From the NCBI RefSeq assembly GCF_008831285.2, contig NW_022204602.1, forward strand, positions 1 to 46,957: DNA of 46,957 bases. The letters are read 5' to 3'. The stretch comes from Nymphaea colorata (lineage: Eukaryota > Streptophyta > Magnoliopsida > Nymphaeales > Nymphaeaceae). The notes under the pieces were generated by a model. It searched no databases. It was not told where the DNA came from and saw only the letters and a list, made by a program, of their open reading frames with translations. A program made the position numbers and the translations under genes. This document shows positions 33,601 through 45,521 of this stretch, in pieces. How positions within the stretch are numbered: the stretch's first letter is position 1; every line of letters starts with the position of its first letter.

Positions 33601-35047
33601 GCTTTTAGAATTATTATTGGCTGATATATCTCTTGTTACTTAAGGCTAGATCAGTATTTTCTTACTATTTAGGGATTGGTTTTTGCTAAACCTCCTCCTT
33701 TTTTAGAGATTTAATGCTCTTGATGCCAGATCCATTGAGTTTCTTCTCTTATTACTTCTGCAATAATGTGCTTATTTGGTTTTTCGGACTCTCTTTCTTG
33801 TTGCTTTGCCTTATTGATGCATTCTATCTGCTGTTGTCTTTAGAAGCTAGTGAATTCTACAAAAGAATCAATGATTTGTTTGACTTCTAAAGTTTGGTTT
33901 CTTCAGGAGGTGGTTTATTGGCCTCAGGAGGAGGTGGCCTTATGTCTTCAGCTGGCTGGGGTGGAGGGGGTGGAAGAGATTGGGGAGGAGGATTATCCGC
34001 AACTTTTTATGATTTTGGCTTTTATGATTTTGGTCTTTATGACTTCGGCTGGCTTGACTTATTGTCAAGGTTGTTGACATTTTCATTGTCACTTGGTAGT
34101 TTTTCGTTCTTTTGTTCCTGCTGGAACTCTCTTCTGCTGAATCTCAAAGGTTCACTGTTTCTATTGATTGGCTCAGAACGTACGCTCTTATTCTTTTCTT
34201 GCTCTGCGAATGATCTTTATGTTTTTCCTTCATTTTAGGGTGATATTGAAGCTCTATTGACAATGGCTGACTTCTAAGGACTTGCATTAACTTTCTCCTC
34301 TTGTTTGATAACCTATACCTGTTTATTTGACACTGATTTTGGTTTTTCCTCTTTCTATAAGGGTTTCTTTTGTTACGATGGTTTTTTTTATGCAATTGGA
34401 GCCTCTTTTACACTTGTAACCGTACCTATCTACTTAGTCTCGATATTATTTCTCTTGAAACTTAGCTAACTGTTATCAGGTGTGACCCCAACTCCCGTCT
34501 CTTTCTTTTCCCCTTAAGGCTTTAGAATGAAAGTAACTGATTAGCTCCTCGTAATCTGCAGGACTTTCTTGGGAGGACTTGGCGAACTTATCTTGCTTTC
34601 GCTCTTCTTAGGCTTGAATTATTCGGGAATGGGATTCCTGTCATTCTTGGGAGTGACTTTCTTCTGAATTTCCGCCATTTTTTCGTTATGCAGCCTCTCA
34701 TACCACATCTTAGCGAGCTCTACTGTGCTCATTCTCAGCACCCAATCTTTTTGTACCTTTTTGCTGGCCTAAGTCTGTACTAATTTTATGTGTAATTCCC
34801 TTTCCAGTTGGACTACCGTCTTGATCTGAGGGATCGGGATGATGACTTTTGCCTTTTCGAACTCTATCCTTGAGGGAGGGTCATCGATTTTGACCTAACT
34901 GATATACCCGATGTATTTTTTGGGCAGGAGAAAGAAGATACGGTCGTTGAACATGATGCCACTGTCGTTTTATTTCTCAACAACGCTGACGTAATAGAAA
35001 GCCGCTTTGTATTGGACTTAAATTATCTCCTATTTTGCCTGCTTCAT
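30668..35047 (-). CDS. CLU1: CLU (clustered mitochondria)-like protein with TPRs, 1459 aa
   Basis: The longest gene: 4380 bases in one frame, ATG 35047 to TGA 30668-30670, with dozens of TAA/TAG Glu codons and no intron. N-terminal 130 residues are folded (RIFFLLPKKYIGYISEVKID). About residues 180-510 are disordered, Ser/Pro/Lys/Glu-rich, with SERPKSEKPKSEK and a polyproline run. Then a domain resembling CLU: REVSDYFHAKGINLRYLGHI followed by EIAARSCKALFRKTL, compare HxxGINxRYLGxV...EMxARxxK. The C-terminal 450 residues are TPRs (SECYYNLALCYIKSNKKEEA; PYAVISLKLALIHLNQ). CLU proteins bind mRNAs for mitochondrial proteins and control mitochondrial distribution. Absence of frame breaks contrasts sharply with the left part of the window. 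The CLU assignment is likely, not certain. Confidence 0.65.
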
Positions 35048-35197
35048 TAATGATAAGAAATAACAGTTTATATTTTATTATCAGGGACATAACATAAATT
35101 ACTCACAAGATTTAGCAGATGGAGAAAGGAAGAATAAAGGATCCGTGGGGGTCAGTAAATGCGGGATGATTGGGTGAGGTAGTAACAATAAATAAAA

Positions 35198-36382
35198 TCA
35201 GTATTCGATGGTGATATCCCCAATGGTCACCAAATTTCCCCCTGCCTGTGTCTGGTTCACCACTATGCCTTCCTTCTTGAGTTCTCGATTATCAATGCTC
35301 TTGATCCCCTTCACCACTATCTTCTTGAGATACTTGCTCTGGATCTTCTCCTTCTTCAACTGGGTGATGAACTTGTGGGTGATTTGGTTGTGACTCAGAT
35401 CGATCTTGGAGACAAAACTGTTAAAAGTGCACTTCTTGATCGCGTCTATTGCTTCCCGGTTGTTCATGTCCAGCTGGGTCATCGCTATCACCTTTATGCT
35501 GTTCTTTATGTATAGGTTCTTTATCTCTGACTTGTTGAACACCTTCAAAGTCTTCAGGCTGTTTTAGATGGAAGCCGAAGAGTCGTTGAGAGCCTCACTC
35601 ATCTTCCTGGTGGTCTGCTCCTGCTCGCTATTGTTGAAGCTTCCGAAACTAATCTCGGTCTTGCAGTTGGACTTCGTGCTCACTCTTGAGTCCTTGAGCG
35701 AGTCAAACATCCCAATGAATTCGTTCTCGATGTTGTTGATTAGGTTCTCCTCCTTGATGGACTGCTTCTTGCAGAGCTGCAGGAAGTAGGGAGCCTCGTG
35801 GTTGATGTAAGCCAACTTGTTCGTGAACTCAATGTTGATCATCTCGAGGTCCTTCTCGATGAGGGCCATCCTGGTGGATAGTGAGGAATTGGAGAGGATC
35901 TTGCAGAGCTCCTTGTGGTCCTTGCGTTCGAAGAGCTCCCTCAGAGCCTAGCTTGTGCTCAGGAGCTTCAGGTATTAGTCTGAAATGAGCGTTTTGATTG
36001 ACTTTTTGGAGTCATCGGCCATTCCTTGTATCTGCTGCTCGATTTATTCGATCTTGGCCTTTCTTTCCTTCTCGATCTCCCTGATCCTCTCATCGCAATC
36101 CTTATTGATGATTGCTACCTCTTCAGATATCTTCTTCGCAGAGGCTTCCCTAATTTGCTGGCTGGTGATGTCCTTCCCGTCTGTCTAAATCTGCAGAGCG
36201 GTCAATTTGCTGGTGAATTTGAGGTAAAGTTATTATGAATGCCTGGCTAGTTGGGCAACTTCGATGAAGGAGTGGCCCTTGTAGGCAGGTTCGAAGAGGG
36301 CACAACGTTCGCAGATGGTCTAATTGAGGTCCAGATCGTAGATGAGGGCCTCTCTTTCGTGCTTTCCGCAAGATATCGACAT
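35198..36382 (-). CDS. B-box zinc finger, coiled-coil protein (394 aa)
   Basis: Single intact frame from ATG 36382 to TGA 35198-35200. The N-terminus CGKHEREALIYDLDLNETIC followed by ERC...KGH has CxxH...CxxC...H spacing of a B-box. A long coiled coil follows (RIREIEKERKAKIEEIEQQI). The C-terminal third has LRR-like or leucine-zipper pieces (SFVSKIDLSHNQITHKFITQ). B-box plus coiled coil without RING is common in ciliates; role probably protein assembly. About 150 bases separate it from the CLU-like gene, same strand. It is distinct from the B-box-like gene at 25.4 kb. Confidence 0.65.
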
Positions 36383-36478
36383 TAAAAGTGTATTATTTGG
36401 CATTATAAGTTACCTGTATGTATTACCTACCATGAAAGAATTAATTCTGACCACACAAAAGTAGTATACACAAAATTA

Positions 36479-39400
36479 TCAAATATTATCATTTTGGCTC
36501 AGGTTTTCCTTGATCACCCTTTCCTTCACTTTGGCCTTCATCCGCTCCAGAATGGGCATCCTGCTGACGATGGGATACCGATCCCACTCGTAATTGATTC
36601 TATCAGATTCGAATCTTTATTAATTCGGAATCGGTATTTTGGAATTGAAGATAAGGTTCATTTCCTAGTTATCGTTGATGAATTTTTGCTTGAAAATCTC
36701 AAACTGGATTCTGTTCTTCTACTATACGGTTTATGGCTATTCGAGGTTGAACATTTTTTCGATGATTACACTGGATTAGTTATTGATCTTTTTGTCGTAT
36801 CTCTTGGTGTTTGGATTATCATCAGTACCATATATTTCCTTCATCTATTTGACCAAGTAGAATATGTTCGATCCTTGTGTAAGCATCAGCATAAAGCAAA
36901 TAATAATGGGAGCATATATCTGCAGCATTTGATTACTTGGAAGCATATTGCTTACCAAAACACAGAATAAGTTAATCACAGTTATCGTAAGGTTGATGAC
37001 TGGCCGCTTATCGTCACCACATACATAAGGCTTTCTCTTTGCAACAAATATCAACTGAGCTGTGATCGGCAGGAGTGCTATGGCAAGACCAAACGAAGTA
37101 TTTCTCAAAACCACTATGAACAAGGCTGTAAGGAACTTCTCAAGCACGACCAGACTGTAGAAGTAGGAACAGATGTTAAACTTTTCAAACTTCTTCTTGA
37201 AGTCGCCGAAGTGCATGGGGAATTGGTTAAGGTAGTAGCAGTAAGCCAGCAGCAGCAAGGATTGGCAGAAAGCTATGCCCAGCCCCATAAAGACTGAGGT
37301 GTTTCCGCTTGCAATCAAAATAAAATCCACAATCAGTTGCGAGAATATGAAGTAAGCAGTAAAGATGAGTCCGTAAAAGCCCATCTATCCCAATATCTTC
37401 GGCCACACCTTATCTATTACTTGGCTGGACTTGCACAGCGTCTTAGAAAGCATCTTTAGGATGAGTGCAATCAGTATAGGAAGAAGGACGATGGCTAATG
37501 CTGCATTGTAGGACTAGAGTATATTGAGGCTATAGTAGGAACCCTTTAGTTATTTGCTAATGCTGGCAGAGTAATCGTAATCACCCATCATTGTGTTGCC
37601 GATGCTAAATTTCAGATTCCTAAGGGCTTCATAGGTGGGAGAAGCTTCATGCACACTCCCCAGGGATAGGAAAGCAACCTGCAGGACAGCGATGTGCTCC
37701 AAGACAACCAGCTTCCCCCCGAAATAGCCCATGAACAGCATCAGTAAAGAAAGCCCCGACAGTAAGATGGATATATACTTGACTAAGGAGGCCAGGCGAT
37801 ATGCATTTGGCTCATAGTACTGTAGGGAAAGGTTATTCTAAGCTGTGAGATGCTGGGTGATGTTAGCTGCTGATAGATTGGCAGTCAAATTGCCCATATT
37901 GGTGTAGTTAGCCGTCAGATTGAGAGATTGGGATGATAGATCTGTAGAGTATGAAACTGCGATTGTCAGAAGCCCTTATGCATAGCTGCAGGATGTAATC
38001 TCAATGCCCTGGCTTGAAAAGGAAAAGCCATCCTTCCATTGGATTTTGTTCATTACTTACAGTTTAGGCTGCACCCGATAGTAAGAGACAAATGAGTTAC
38101 TGTCGACACTCTTTACTGTGTAGCTGTGGGAAAGGCCGATAAAGCTTAGCATACATACAGATTTTTAGCCAGCCGCTGAACTACAATTAAAATACTCCTA
38201 TTGGGTACAGACAGAGGAGCAACCATCTGTATTGTTCGTATTGTTATCGTCACAAGCCTAACCTGTAACCACTATGCCATCACCACAAATAGGAGTACAA
38301 TTACCTGAGGAAACGTTGAAGCCAGTTGTGCAGTTGGTGCAGTATGGTTTTCCTTCAGTCAAATTACAGAAAGAGCAATTATTCAAGTTGCTGCAGTTGA
38401 CCAGACATTAGCCATTCATACTGTAGGAGATGTTGGTGCAGCTGGTACAATTAGTAGCAGAAGAGCAGTTTAGGCACAGATCAGGGCAAGCGACGCACTG
38501 GCTTACGTCTAAGTAGGTCTTATTGGCACAGCTGCTGCAATTAGTAGCAGAAAAGCATGTGACGCATAGACCAGGGCAGCTCACGCATTGGCCAACGTTT
38601 AGGTAAGTGGTATTGACGCAGGATGTACAATTAGTAGCCGATGAGCAAGTTACGCATTTATCTGGGCAGGCCACGCATTTTTTCTCGTTTAAATAAGTAG
38701 TATTGACGCAACTGGTGCAATCAGCAGCTGAAGAACAGGTTACGCATAGATCAGGGCAATTAACGCATCTGTTCGCGTTTAAGTATGTGGTATTGACGCA
38801 AGAGGTGCAATTAGCAGCAGAAGAACAGGTTACGCATAGACCAGGGCAGCTCACGCATTGGCCAACGTTTAGGTAAGTGGTATTGACGCAGGATGTACAA
38901 TTAGTAGCCGATGAGCAAGTTACGCATTGATTAGGACAGCCCACGCATTTGTTGTCTTTCAAGTAGGTGGTATTGACGCAGCTGGTGCAATCAGCAGCTG
39001 AAGAACAGGTCACGCATAGATTGGGGCAAGTCGTGCATGTGTTTCCGTTCAAGTATGTGGTATTGACGCAAGAGGTACAGTTGTCCTCCACAATCGAGCA
39101 GTTCAGGCAGGATGATGAGCAATTTTTGCATGTAAAATTACTGGAAAAGTATGTGGCAGGACAATTTTGGAGACAGCTCCTATTCGAAGGAAAAAAGTAA
39201 CGATTTGTTGAATTGCAAGATGCATTTGTTGTTGGGGTTATAAAGACAAAATTTATGATATAAACAAAGCAAGTTTGGCTGGATCCGAACCCCAAGACAG
39301 TTGACGTAATAGCGGATGAGAATTAAATACCATAGGTGGTTAACGCGTTATCGTTAACTTTGAAACCCCTCATTCCCAGAAAAGTAGTATTTATACTAAA

Positions 39401-40193
39401 GAGAGTGTTGCTAATGGGCCCATATAAGACGGTCACGAAGCTACCATTACCATAGATGCCATAACTTATAATATCAAAAGTGCTAGTAATGTTCCCCAGA
39501 GTGATCTGGGTTTTGATAATAACCGCATAGAAGCAGACTTGTGATAGGTAGGTTTATACTTTGTCATTATTGGTGGTGACCTTTATGATAAGTTAAAAAT
39601 CAGTGAGGGTAGAACTGCTATAAATGTCAATGTAGTTGCTGACGTTATTATATACAGTAATCCCCGACAAGAAGTGAGCGACCGTAAACTGACTAGAATT
39701 GATATCAATGGCAGTTGTGATTATCTTCTAATTTGTAACGCTTTTCAATAAAAATGGTCCTCCAAGGTTCGGGTCCATATATATCCAACGAACCTAACCA
39801 TTCGGCATAGGCAAAACCACCATATATCTGGCACTCAAGGAAGTAAAAGTTTTTTAGCAGCTTCCATCGATTAGAATGGTCAAACTCGAGGCAATCATGC
39901 TGTCTAAGACCATCCGAATGGAGAGTTTACTGGTCATCATTTGAAGAAATAGGTCTTAGAATGTAAAAGCTGGCAGATAGCCAGCATCTGGCTTAGAAGT
40001 ATTGAACGTCACTGTTACTCTTTATGAAAAATAATTGCAGGGACTCCCAATGCTCCCCGACGGTACTGAACTGAGCCTTTATACGATGAGAGCTACCTAC
40101 TTCGAACCAGTTAGGAAAGGTGGTAACACTAACAGTTAAAACTAGCCTAGCCATGATATTAATTGTCAGAATCGATGCAAGCACCCTAAACAT
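36479..40193 (-). CDS. Cysteine-rich multi-pass membrane protein (1229 aa)
   Basis: Begins with a hydrophobic signal (ATG 40193, or ATG 40154 inside it). A 25-nt intron at 40020-40044 restores GEHWEVTVTFNTSKPDAGY; otherwise one frame. The first 320 residues are a beta-rich, glycosylatable ectodomain (many NxT/S). Then about ten furin-like cysteine repeats of roughly 30 residues, each with CTSCVNTTYL and LCVTCSSA motifs, and a DUF4215 (Myxococcus Cys-rich) unit, CGDGIVVTGEACDDNN...DGC. Six or more membrane helices follow in the C-terminal half (ISILLSGLSLLMLFMGYF; LIFTAYFIFSQLIVDFILIA), then a charged cytoplasmic tail. Such proteins are abundant in ciliates and probably act at the cell surface; ligand unknown. 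Confidence 0.8.
38562..38928. repeat. Internal 97-bp direct repeat in the cysteine-rich gene
   Basis: Bases 38562-38658 and 38832-38928 look identical over about 97 bases, 270 bp apart, that is three cysteine repeats. Surrounding repeats are less similar, so this is a recent internal duplication or conversion within the array. Confidence 0.85.
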
Positions 40194-40305
40194 GAACCCA
40201 ATATGATAATTTTATATAATTCTCCTAATATTTCTGACCATCAAAAACGGAAAATATTAACCCTTCGATTTTTATAAAAGAGCAAGTTATATCCAAGCAC
40301 GTGTA

Positions 40306-41642
40306 TCAAAACTCTGCGTTGGGAAGGCACTGGTGAATTGCTCATTCCAGAACTCCTTGTCCTAGATGTTCACCTGAGCCTGGTCGCGGTATCGGTAGTA
40401 AAAGTAACGGCTCTGGTCGTAGACTTTGCACTTCTTCAGCTCGGGGAAATTGGTCTTGATGAGCTCCCTGTTCAGCTCGCTGTGGCACTTGGAAAACTCT
40501 GCATCGGATGGGCTGTACCGAAGAGAAGACACTTGAGCTTGGGGAAGTTGGAGAAGGAGAAGGCCTTCATGCCTCTAGCCTGGAAGTTGTTATCGGTGAG
40601 ACGGAGAGTGTCCAGATTGCGCCAATTCGCCTTGGAAAGCCACCTGAGGCCGCTGTCTCCCAGCTTGTTGCTGCCTTCGTTAGATGTGAACTACTGAGGC
40701 AGAGCCACTCGAGTTTGGGCCACTTGGCTTGTCTGATCTTCCGGCAACCGCTATCACCTATTTCGTTCTTGGCAAGGTAGAGAAGAGTGAGTTCTGGCCA
40801 CTCTCCACAACTCAGGTGGGCAGCTCCTTCGTTTTCGATCTTGTTCTCGTCTGAATATAATCGCAGATACTCAGATGCAGCTTCTTGAGTTTGGGCATGT
40901 GGATATCAGTCAGGCTGGAGCATCCATCGTTGGAGATATTGTTCTTTCCCAAGTTGAGAGTGTGCAGGACGGGGAACTCCGCCTTGCTCAGGAATCGCAC
41001 TCCCTCAGCAGTGAACCCGTTATTGGCTGCGTTGTGTGATGCATACTGAGATAGAGTTCCTCCAGGTTGACAAACTTCTTGTTCGAGAAGGCAATGAGAC
41101 CCAAATCCGCGATGGTGTTGCTGCCTATTTCGCAAGTGAAGTACTCAGGTAGAGTTATCTGATGGTCTAGAACCACTTGGCCTTGCCAATGTTGCTGAGT
41201 CCCTCCTATTCGATCTTGTTCGACGCTGCATTTCTCGCTTTTTACATAAATTGAGGATCTTGATGTTGGTCCAGTTAGTCTCCGAGAGATATTTGCAGCC
41301 AGCTTCTCTTACTCCGTTCATGCCTGCATATTTGGCGTTGTACTTAAATCCAGGTTCTGGATTTGTTCGAAGACGGGGTGTTGGAACTCCTCACAGCCTT
41401 AATCTCCGAGGCTATTTTGGGCTACTTCTCACTACAAATACTCAAATTGAGGGATCGCACGTTGTGCTTGCAATCCTGCAGCTTCACGATCAGATATTTA
41501 AAGCCGTCTCTCTCGATGGAGAAGTTATCTGAATAGGGAGAGCAGTACAGAGGTTGAGATTGAGATTGAGGTCGTTGTGAGTGGTCTTCTTGCAGGCGCA
41601 CTCCACCGATCGATCGATCTTCTCCTTCGTCTGGGCGTTCAT
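40306..41642 (-). CDS. Leucine-rich-repeat protein with one intron per repeat (379 aa, 11 exons)
   Basis: Ribonuclease-inhibitor-like LRRs of 26-27 residues, with pattern NxIGDxGxxxLxxxxWxxLxxLxLS, for example NSLGDEGCEEFQHPVFEQIQ and NKIENEGAAHLSCGEWPELT. Nine 20-nt introns (41529-41548, 41422-41441, 41324-41343, 41226-41245, 41125-41144, 41027-41046, 40851-40870, 40675-40694, 40499-40518) all fall in phase 1 at the end of the LxL strand. A tenth, 17 nt (40314-40330), lies just before TGA 40306-40308. Removing all ten gives exactly 380 codons. Exons are 78-87 nt (one repeat) or 156 nt (two). Function probably protein binding. Clearly paralogous to the LRR gene at 45.6 kb. Confidence 0.9.
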
Positions 41643-41822
41643 AAGATATATAATCTGCAAGAATCAATATGTTACAATATGTAATGATGTTCCTTCGCAT
41701 TCCTATAAAACCCGCCACGCAACAGACACCAATCATTAAAAATATGCAATAAAATGCTAAGTTTTGAATCACTTTCGGTTTCAGTTTGGCAAAGTATGAT
41801 AAGACAAGGGCGATAAAGAATA

Positions 41823-42665
41823 TCAAACTTTGCGGTGGGGTTTGAACCAATTCAAAAAACGATGGGCCAATCCAAGCATGCCATTGGGTTCTGGCTCCAG
41901 CTGCTTCAGCGGCACAAGGGGATGCTCGCTTGGCAATTTTTAGTGGCACTGCTAACAGATATCGAAGTTGCACCTAAAGTCGCGGTAAGTGTGCTCTCCG
42001 ACGATGGAGATAGCCACTCCACAAAAATCGCATACGATCGTATTGCTCGCCTCCATCTTCACGTAGTTGTGACCCACCGGACACATGGTCTTGGTGCACG
42101 GCAGCGACCTGCACTTTACGCAAAAAACGCATTTCCTCTATAGCGTAGAGCATTCCTTGCAAATGGAGGTGCAGATGGACTGGCTGGTGCAGAGGTGGCA
42201 AATCTCGTTCATGGTCATCTCGTAGAAATGCTACCCGCCCTTGTAGAGCTGGCTGAACGTCTACTCGTTCAGGAAGAGCAGCCGATGCTCCTTGGGACAG
42301 AGAAACTCGTTCCTCCTCCGGATATCCTCTTTGAACTACTCGAAGATGTACTAACAGCTCTTGATGTGCCTCCTGAACTCGTCCACCCCCTCGATTTTTT
42401 TCGTGCACTCTGACGGTTTATACGGACACTTGAAAAGCAGCTTCAGGTTGGGGATTTACTCTACGATCCAGGGATCGGAGCATCGGTTGGGACACTGATT
42501 GTTTTTTACCTTAGAGCGGGTGGCGCAGTGGAGACAGAAAACCTTTTTGCAGGGGCCTCCGCATCTGACTATCTATGGCTCAGCCTCATAGCAGATGGAG
42601 CAGGCCAGCTCCTCGAGGTCAGCTTGGTTGATTAGGTGGTGTTTGGGAGTCAATACTTAATTCAT
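41823..42665 (-). CDS. RING/TRAF-type zinc-finger protein (280 aa)
   Basis: Intact frame from ATG 42665 to TGA 41823-41825. N-terminus CSICYEAEPEIVRCGGPCKK then VFCLHCATRSKVKNNQCPNRC is a RING-like cluster. CPYKPSECTKKIEGVDEFRR followed by HIKSC is a TRAF-type zinc finger. Further Cys pairs (CHLCTSQSICTSICKEC, CVFCVKC, CPVGHNYV) and a ZZ-like segment CDFCGVAIS...CNFDICEQCH complete it. RING-TRAF combinations suggest a ubiquitin ligase or signalling scaffold. It precedes the LRR gene on the same strand, 180 bases apart; a functional link is not shown. No introns detected. Confidence 0.75.
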
Positions 42666-42748
42666 TGATTACTTATTATATATCTATATGCTGTGCTGCC
42701 GTCGTAAAAAGTATAAGGATTTAAATGAATAGTTTAGTGAATGCTTTA

Positions 42749-44329
42749 TCAGTTTGCAGTAGTGGGTTTTGCTTGGCTCTTCAGGTTGCCCTCCTATTTA
42801 GCAATAGCCACCTTATCGTCCTTCTCCTACTCTTTCTCCTTATTCTTAGCCTACGATTATATTTCCTCCTTGCTATTTTATACTTTTTTGGGAGGGATAG
42901 GCGGCAGAGGAGTTCCAAATTTAGGATTGCATTGGTATTTCGGCATTTTGAACTTAACATACTGAGCAATATTCCACTGGAGTTTCCCATCGACCTGCCT
43001 ATCGTTGAGTCCAGTTCCGAAGGTGTAGAGATAGAGATATTCGGGGATGAACTCGATATTTCCGCAGGACATCTCCAGCATGGGAAGGCAAATGACTTCG
43101 TCGTAGGTAGAGGTGAACCATTCTCCGTTCTAGTCCTTCAAGTCTCGCTCCTTTATCTCCCGGTAGAGATCGATGCGGAAGGAACGCAGGTGGGATATCT
43201 TCTGAGGAACGTCCCTGTACATATTGTTGGCTTTTTCTTCGTCAGTATATGGCATCGACCAACCGTCCTTCACCAGGTCGTCCTTTATCCAATACTCCAA
43301 GGCTATCGAATAGGCAACTGACGGCTTTTTCTATTGGTAGACAGCATTGAATATCTGCAAGGCCTTCCGACTGATCATCTCATCGTCTCCATCAACAAAA
43401 AACCCAATCTAATTTGGCTTGCAGTGGTTCATGATAGCATAGTGGATGTTGGGGACAGCAGTCACCCGTTTCTGGTTAATGACCACTTTCACCTTCCTAT
43501 CGCTGATGCGGTTCCTCCTGAGGAAGCGTTCAATGAGGAAACCCGTACGATCGCTGGAGGCATCGTCGATGATGATCACGTGGTAGTTCTCGTACTGCTG
43601 GTTGAGGATCGACTGTAAATTGAACTAGAATCTGAAATCCTTTGCGTTTTTGTAGCTGGGAACGATGATGCAGAAGGGCAGCTCACTCGTGTATTTACTC
43701 AAGTGGTAGACCTCCTACAGCCGAGCCTACTATGTCTGGAAAAGCTCCTCCATCTTCTTGAGCTCGTACTCGCTCGTAAAGGCAGTTTTCAGGTTGGCCT
43801 GCCCCATCAACCAGTAATTCTTCCGAATTGAGTCCCTGAAATATTCATTTTTCTCTGAAAGCTCTCTGAACTTGCTGGCCCGTTCTTCTTTGATGTTTTC
43901 CTTCATCTGGTTCTAGATCAGATCGATGAGGATGGAGTGGTCGGCGATGTAGCGTTCGATGCGGTTCAACCTTTCCTCGTAGCTGAGCTCATAGAGCGGT
44001 CGATCGTATTCTGGTTTTTCGAGGCTTACTCTTATCTTTTGCTCGATCAATTTGATCATTTTCTCTATCTTCTGCTGCTCTGAAGCGATGGTCATCATGA
44101 TCATCTTGTCGAACTCTCCAAACTTGCTGGTGTTATTCGCAAATTCGCTCTCCAGGCCAAGGTACTTCTCTTTCATGCCCATCAGCATGGCCGTGTGCTT
44201 GCGGTTCGTTTATCCAATTTAGGAGGCTTACTTTTTGAGCAGGAAGGCAATGGCCACTACCATGGCCAGGGTTATCGTGTTTAGGATGATGCTTTGACGC
44301 TATGAGGACTATTGTCCAAAAAGGAGCAT
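42749..44329 (-). CDS. Type II membrane glycosyltransferase, GT-A/GT2-like (526 aa)
   Basis: Intact frame, ATG 44329. A signal-anchor helix near residues 20-35 (ITLAMVVAIAFLLKK) is followed by a coiled-coil stem. The catalytic domain begins FCIIVPSYKNAKDF, with DDASSDRTGFLIERFL and FFVDGDDEM (DxD-like metal site). The layout matches family 2 transferases in the Golgi or ER lumen; the sugar is unknown. The C-terminus is Lys/Glu-rich (EEEKDDKVAIAKEEG). Many TAG/TAA Glu codons, for example QTEARLEEVYH. Stop TGA 42749-42751. Confidence 0.82.
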
Positions 44330-44754
44330 AAATATATATTAAATTGGATTATCATAGCAAACTACGTTGGTTTAACATTTGGAAAACTTTTCTGGAGGTT
44401 ATATCAAGATAGATTAGGCTGTGTGATTGAGATAGAGAGATATATGGAGTTATTACTTACGCAAATTATTGGGCATTTTCGTCATTTTTTTCTTGTCTTT
44501 TTCATCAAAATAGATAAAAACCTGCTTTCTACACTCATCTATAGCACTTCTGGAAAAATTTGTTTGATCATATTAATTTTCCATCACAATTAAACAAAAA
44601 ATCGGGCAAGACGTGGGACAAGCGTCCATTTGCACTTTTGCATTTAGTTGTAGTGTATTTTGCAAAAAAAGTAGTTTAGATTTCGGAACTTGCCTTTTTT
44701 GTTGTGATTTTAATTGATTAGGATATATTTTATTCTATAGAATTCGGCACCTTA
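44330..44754. other. AT-rich divergent intergenic region
   Basis: Separates the divergent glycosyltransferase and P450-like genes. Strongly AT-rich, with TTTTT and AAAAA runs. A 94-codon ORF crosses it, but its composition is that of spacer and it overlaps the start of the glycosyltransferase gene, so I see no gene here. Confidence 0.5.
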
Positions 44755-45279
44755 ATGTCTTTTCCTGCTTTTGCTTGCGCAATCCTTCTCATTTTTGTGG
44801 CATACATCTCATTTACGTACTTTCTGGTGCCATACAAAAATTTTATTCAAAAGACCAACGAGCTAAATAAAGGGCAGATATGCCATTTACCCGTACCCCT
44901 TCCGACTCATCGGCTTGTCCTACATCAAACAATTCATAGAAGACTTCAAGAACCGCGGCGACAGCTTCCACATCAGAAAGCACGAGTTTTCAAAAGTGGA
45001 AATGACGATCGGGACAAACTAAAACCATCTCACCGCATGCCTCGTCAACGAGAATCTGGTCCAGGAGTCCTTCGAGAGGATGAATGAGGGATGCTACGTC
45101 AAGACCGACGGAGACGCCAGCTTTAAAAGCTTGAAAAAGTTCCTATAATAGGCGACAAACAGCTACTGAGTGAAACTGATGAATGGAAATGCAAGCGCAA
45201 GATCACAAGCAGTATTTTCAACTACTTTTTTTCCCTCTTTTTAAAACCTAAACCTGATAATATTATATTCAAGCTCTGA
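44755..45279 (+). pseudogene. Truncated cytochrome P450 (N-terminal third only)
   Basis: Starts with a membrane anchor (FACAILLIFVAYISFTYFLV) and continues YPYPFRLIGLSYIKQFIEDF, NRGDSFHIRKHEF, TIGTNENHLTACLVNENLVQ, then GDKQLLSETDEWKCKRKITS, matching the B-C helix and WxxxRK region of ciliate P450s. A frame step is needed near 44875 and another near 45145. It ends at TGA 45277-45279 after about 175 codons. The I-helix, ExxR and the heme Cys motif are missing, and an unrelated LRR gene follows. It is therefore a remnant or a gene truncated at a breakpoint. P450 is inferred from the pattern. Confidence 0.6.
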
Positions 45280-45521
45280 ACGGTCTTGAAATAATAAATA
45301 TATTTTGGAATGATGTGATGAGGTGCTTTGTTTGCATTTTCTACTTATCCTTCGCACCTTTTCATAGAAAACTAATACTCAGGCATATTTCTATATTGGA
45401 AGATACTAATCTTGATCTTTTAAGTATAAAGATTATAACTATAGTTTAAATTTAAAGTATTTTGGAATGGGAAATAGTGAAGAATATAGACAATTGTCAC
45501 ACCATACACTGGAGAGGCCAT

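Noticed and set aside
36494-36970. 158-codon + strand ORF, hydrophobic
   Set aside because: Antisense to the C-terminal helices and tail of the cysteine-rich membrane protein.
38408-39200. Regular repeats that could suggest a CRISPR-like or satellite array
   Set aside because: They are codon-aligned cysteine repeats of a membrane protein, with no spacer pattern.
42725-43321. 198-codon + strand ORF
   Set aside because: Antisense shadow of the glycosyltransferase gene, which has clear GT2 motifs on the - strand.
44312-44593. 94-codon + strand ORF
   Set aside because: AT-rich spacer composition, overlaps the start of the divergent glycosyltransferase gene, and shows no motif.
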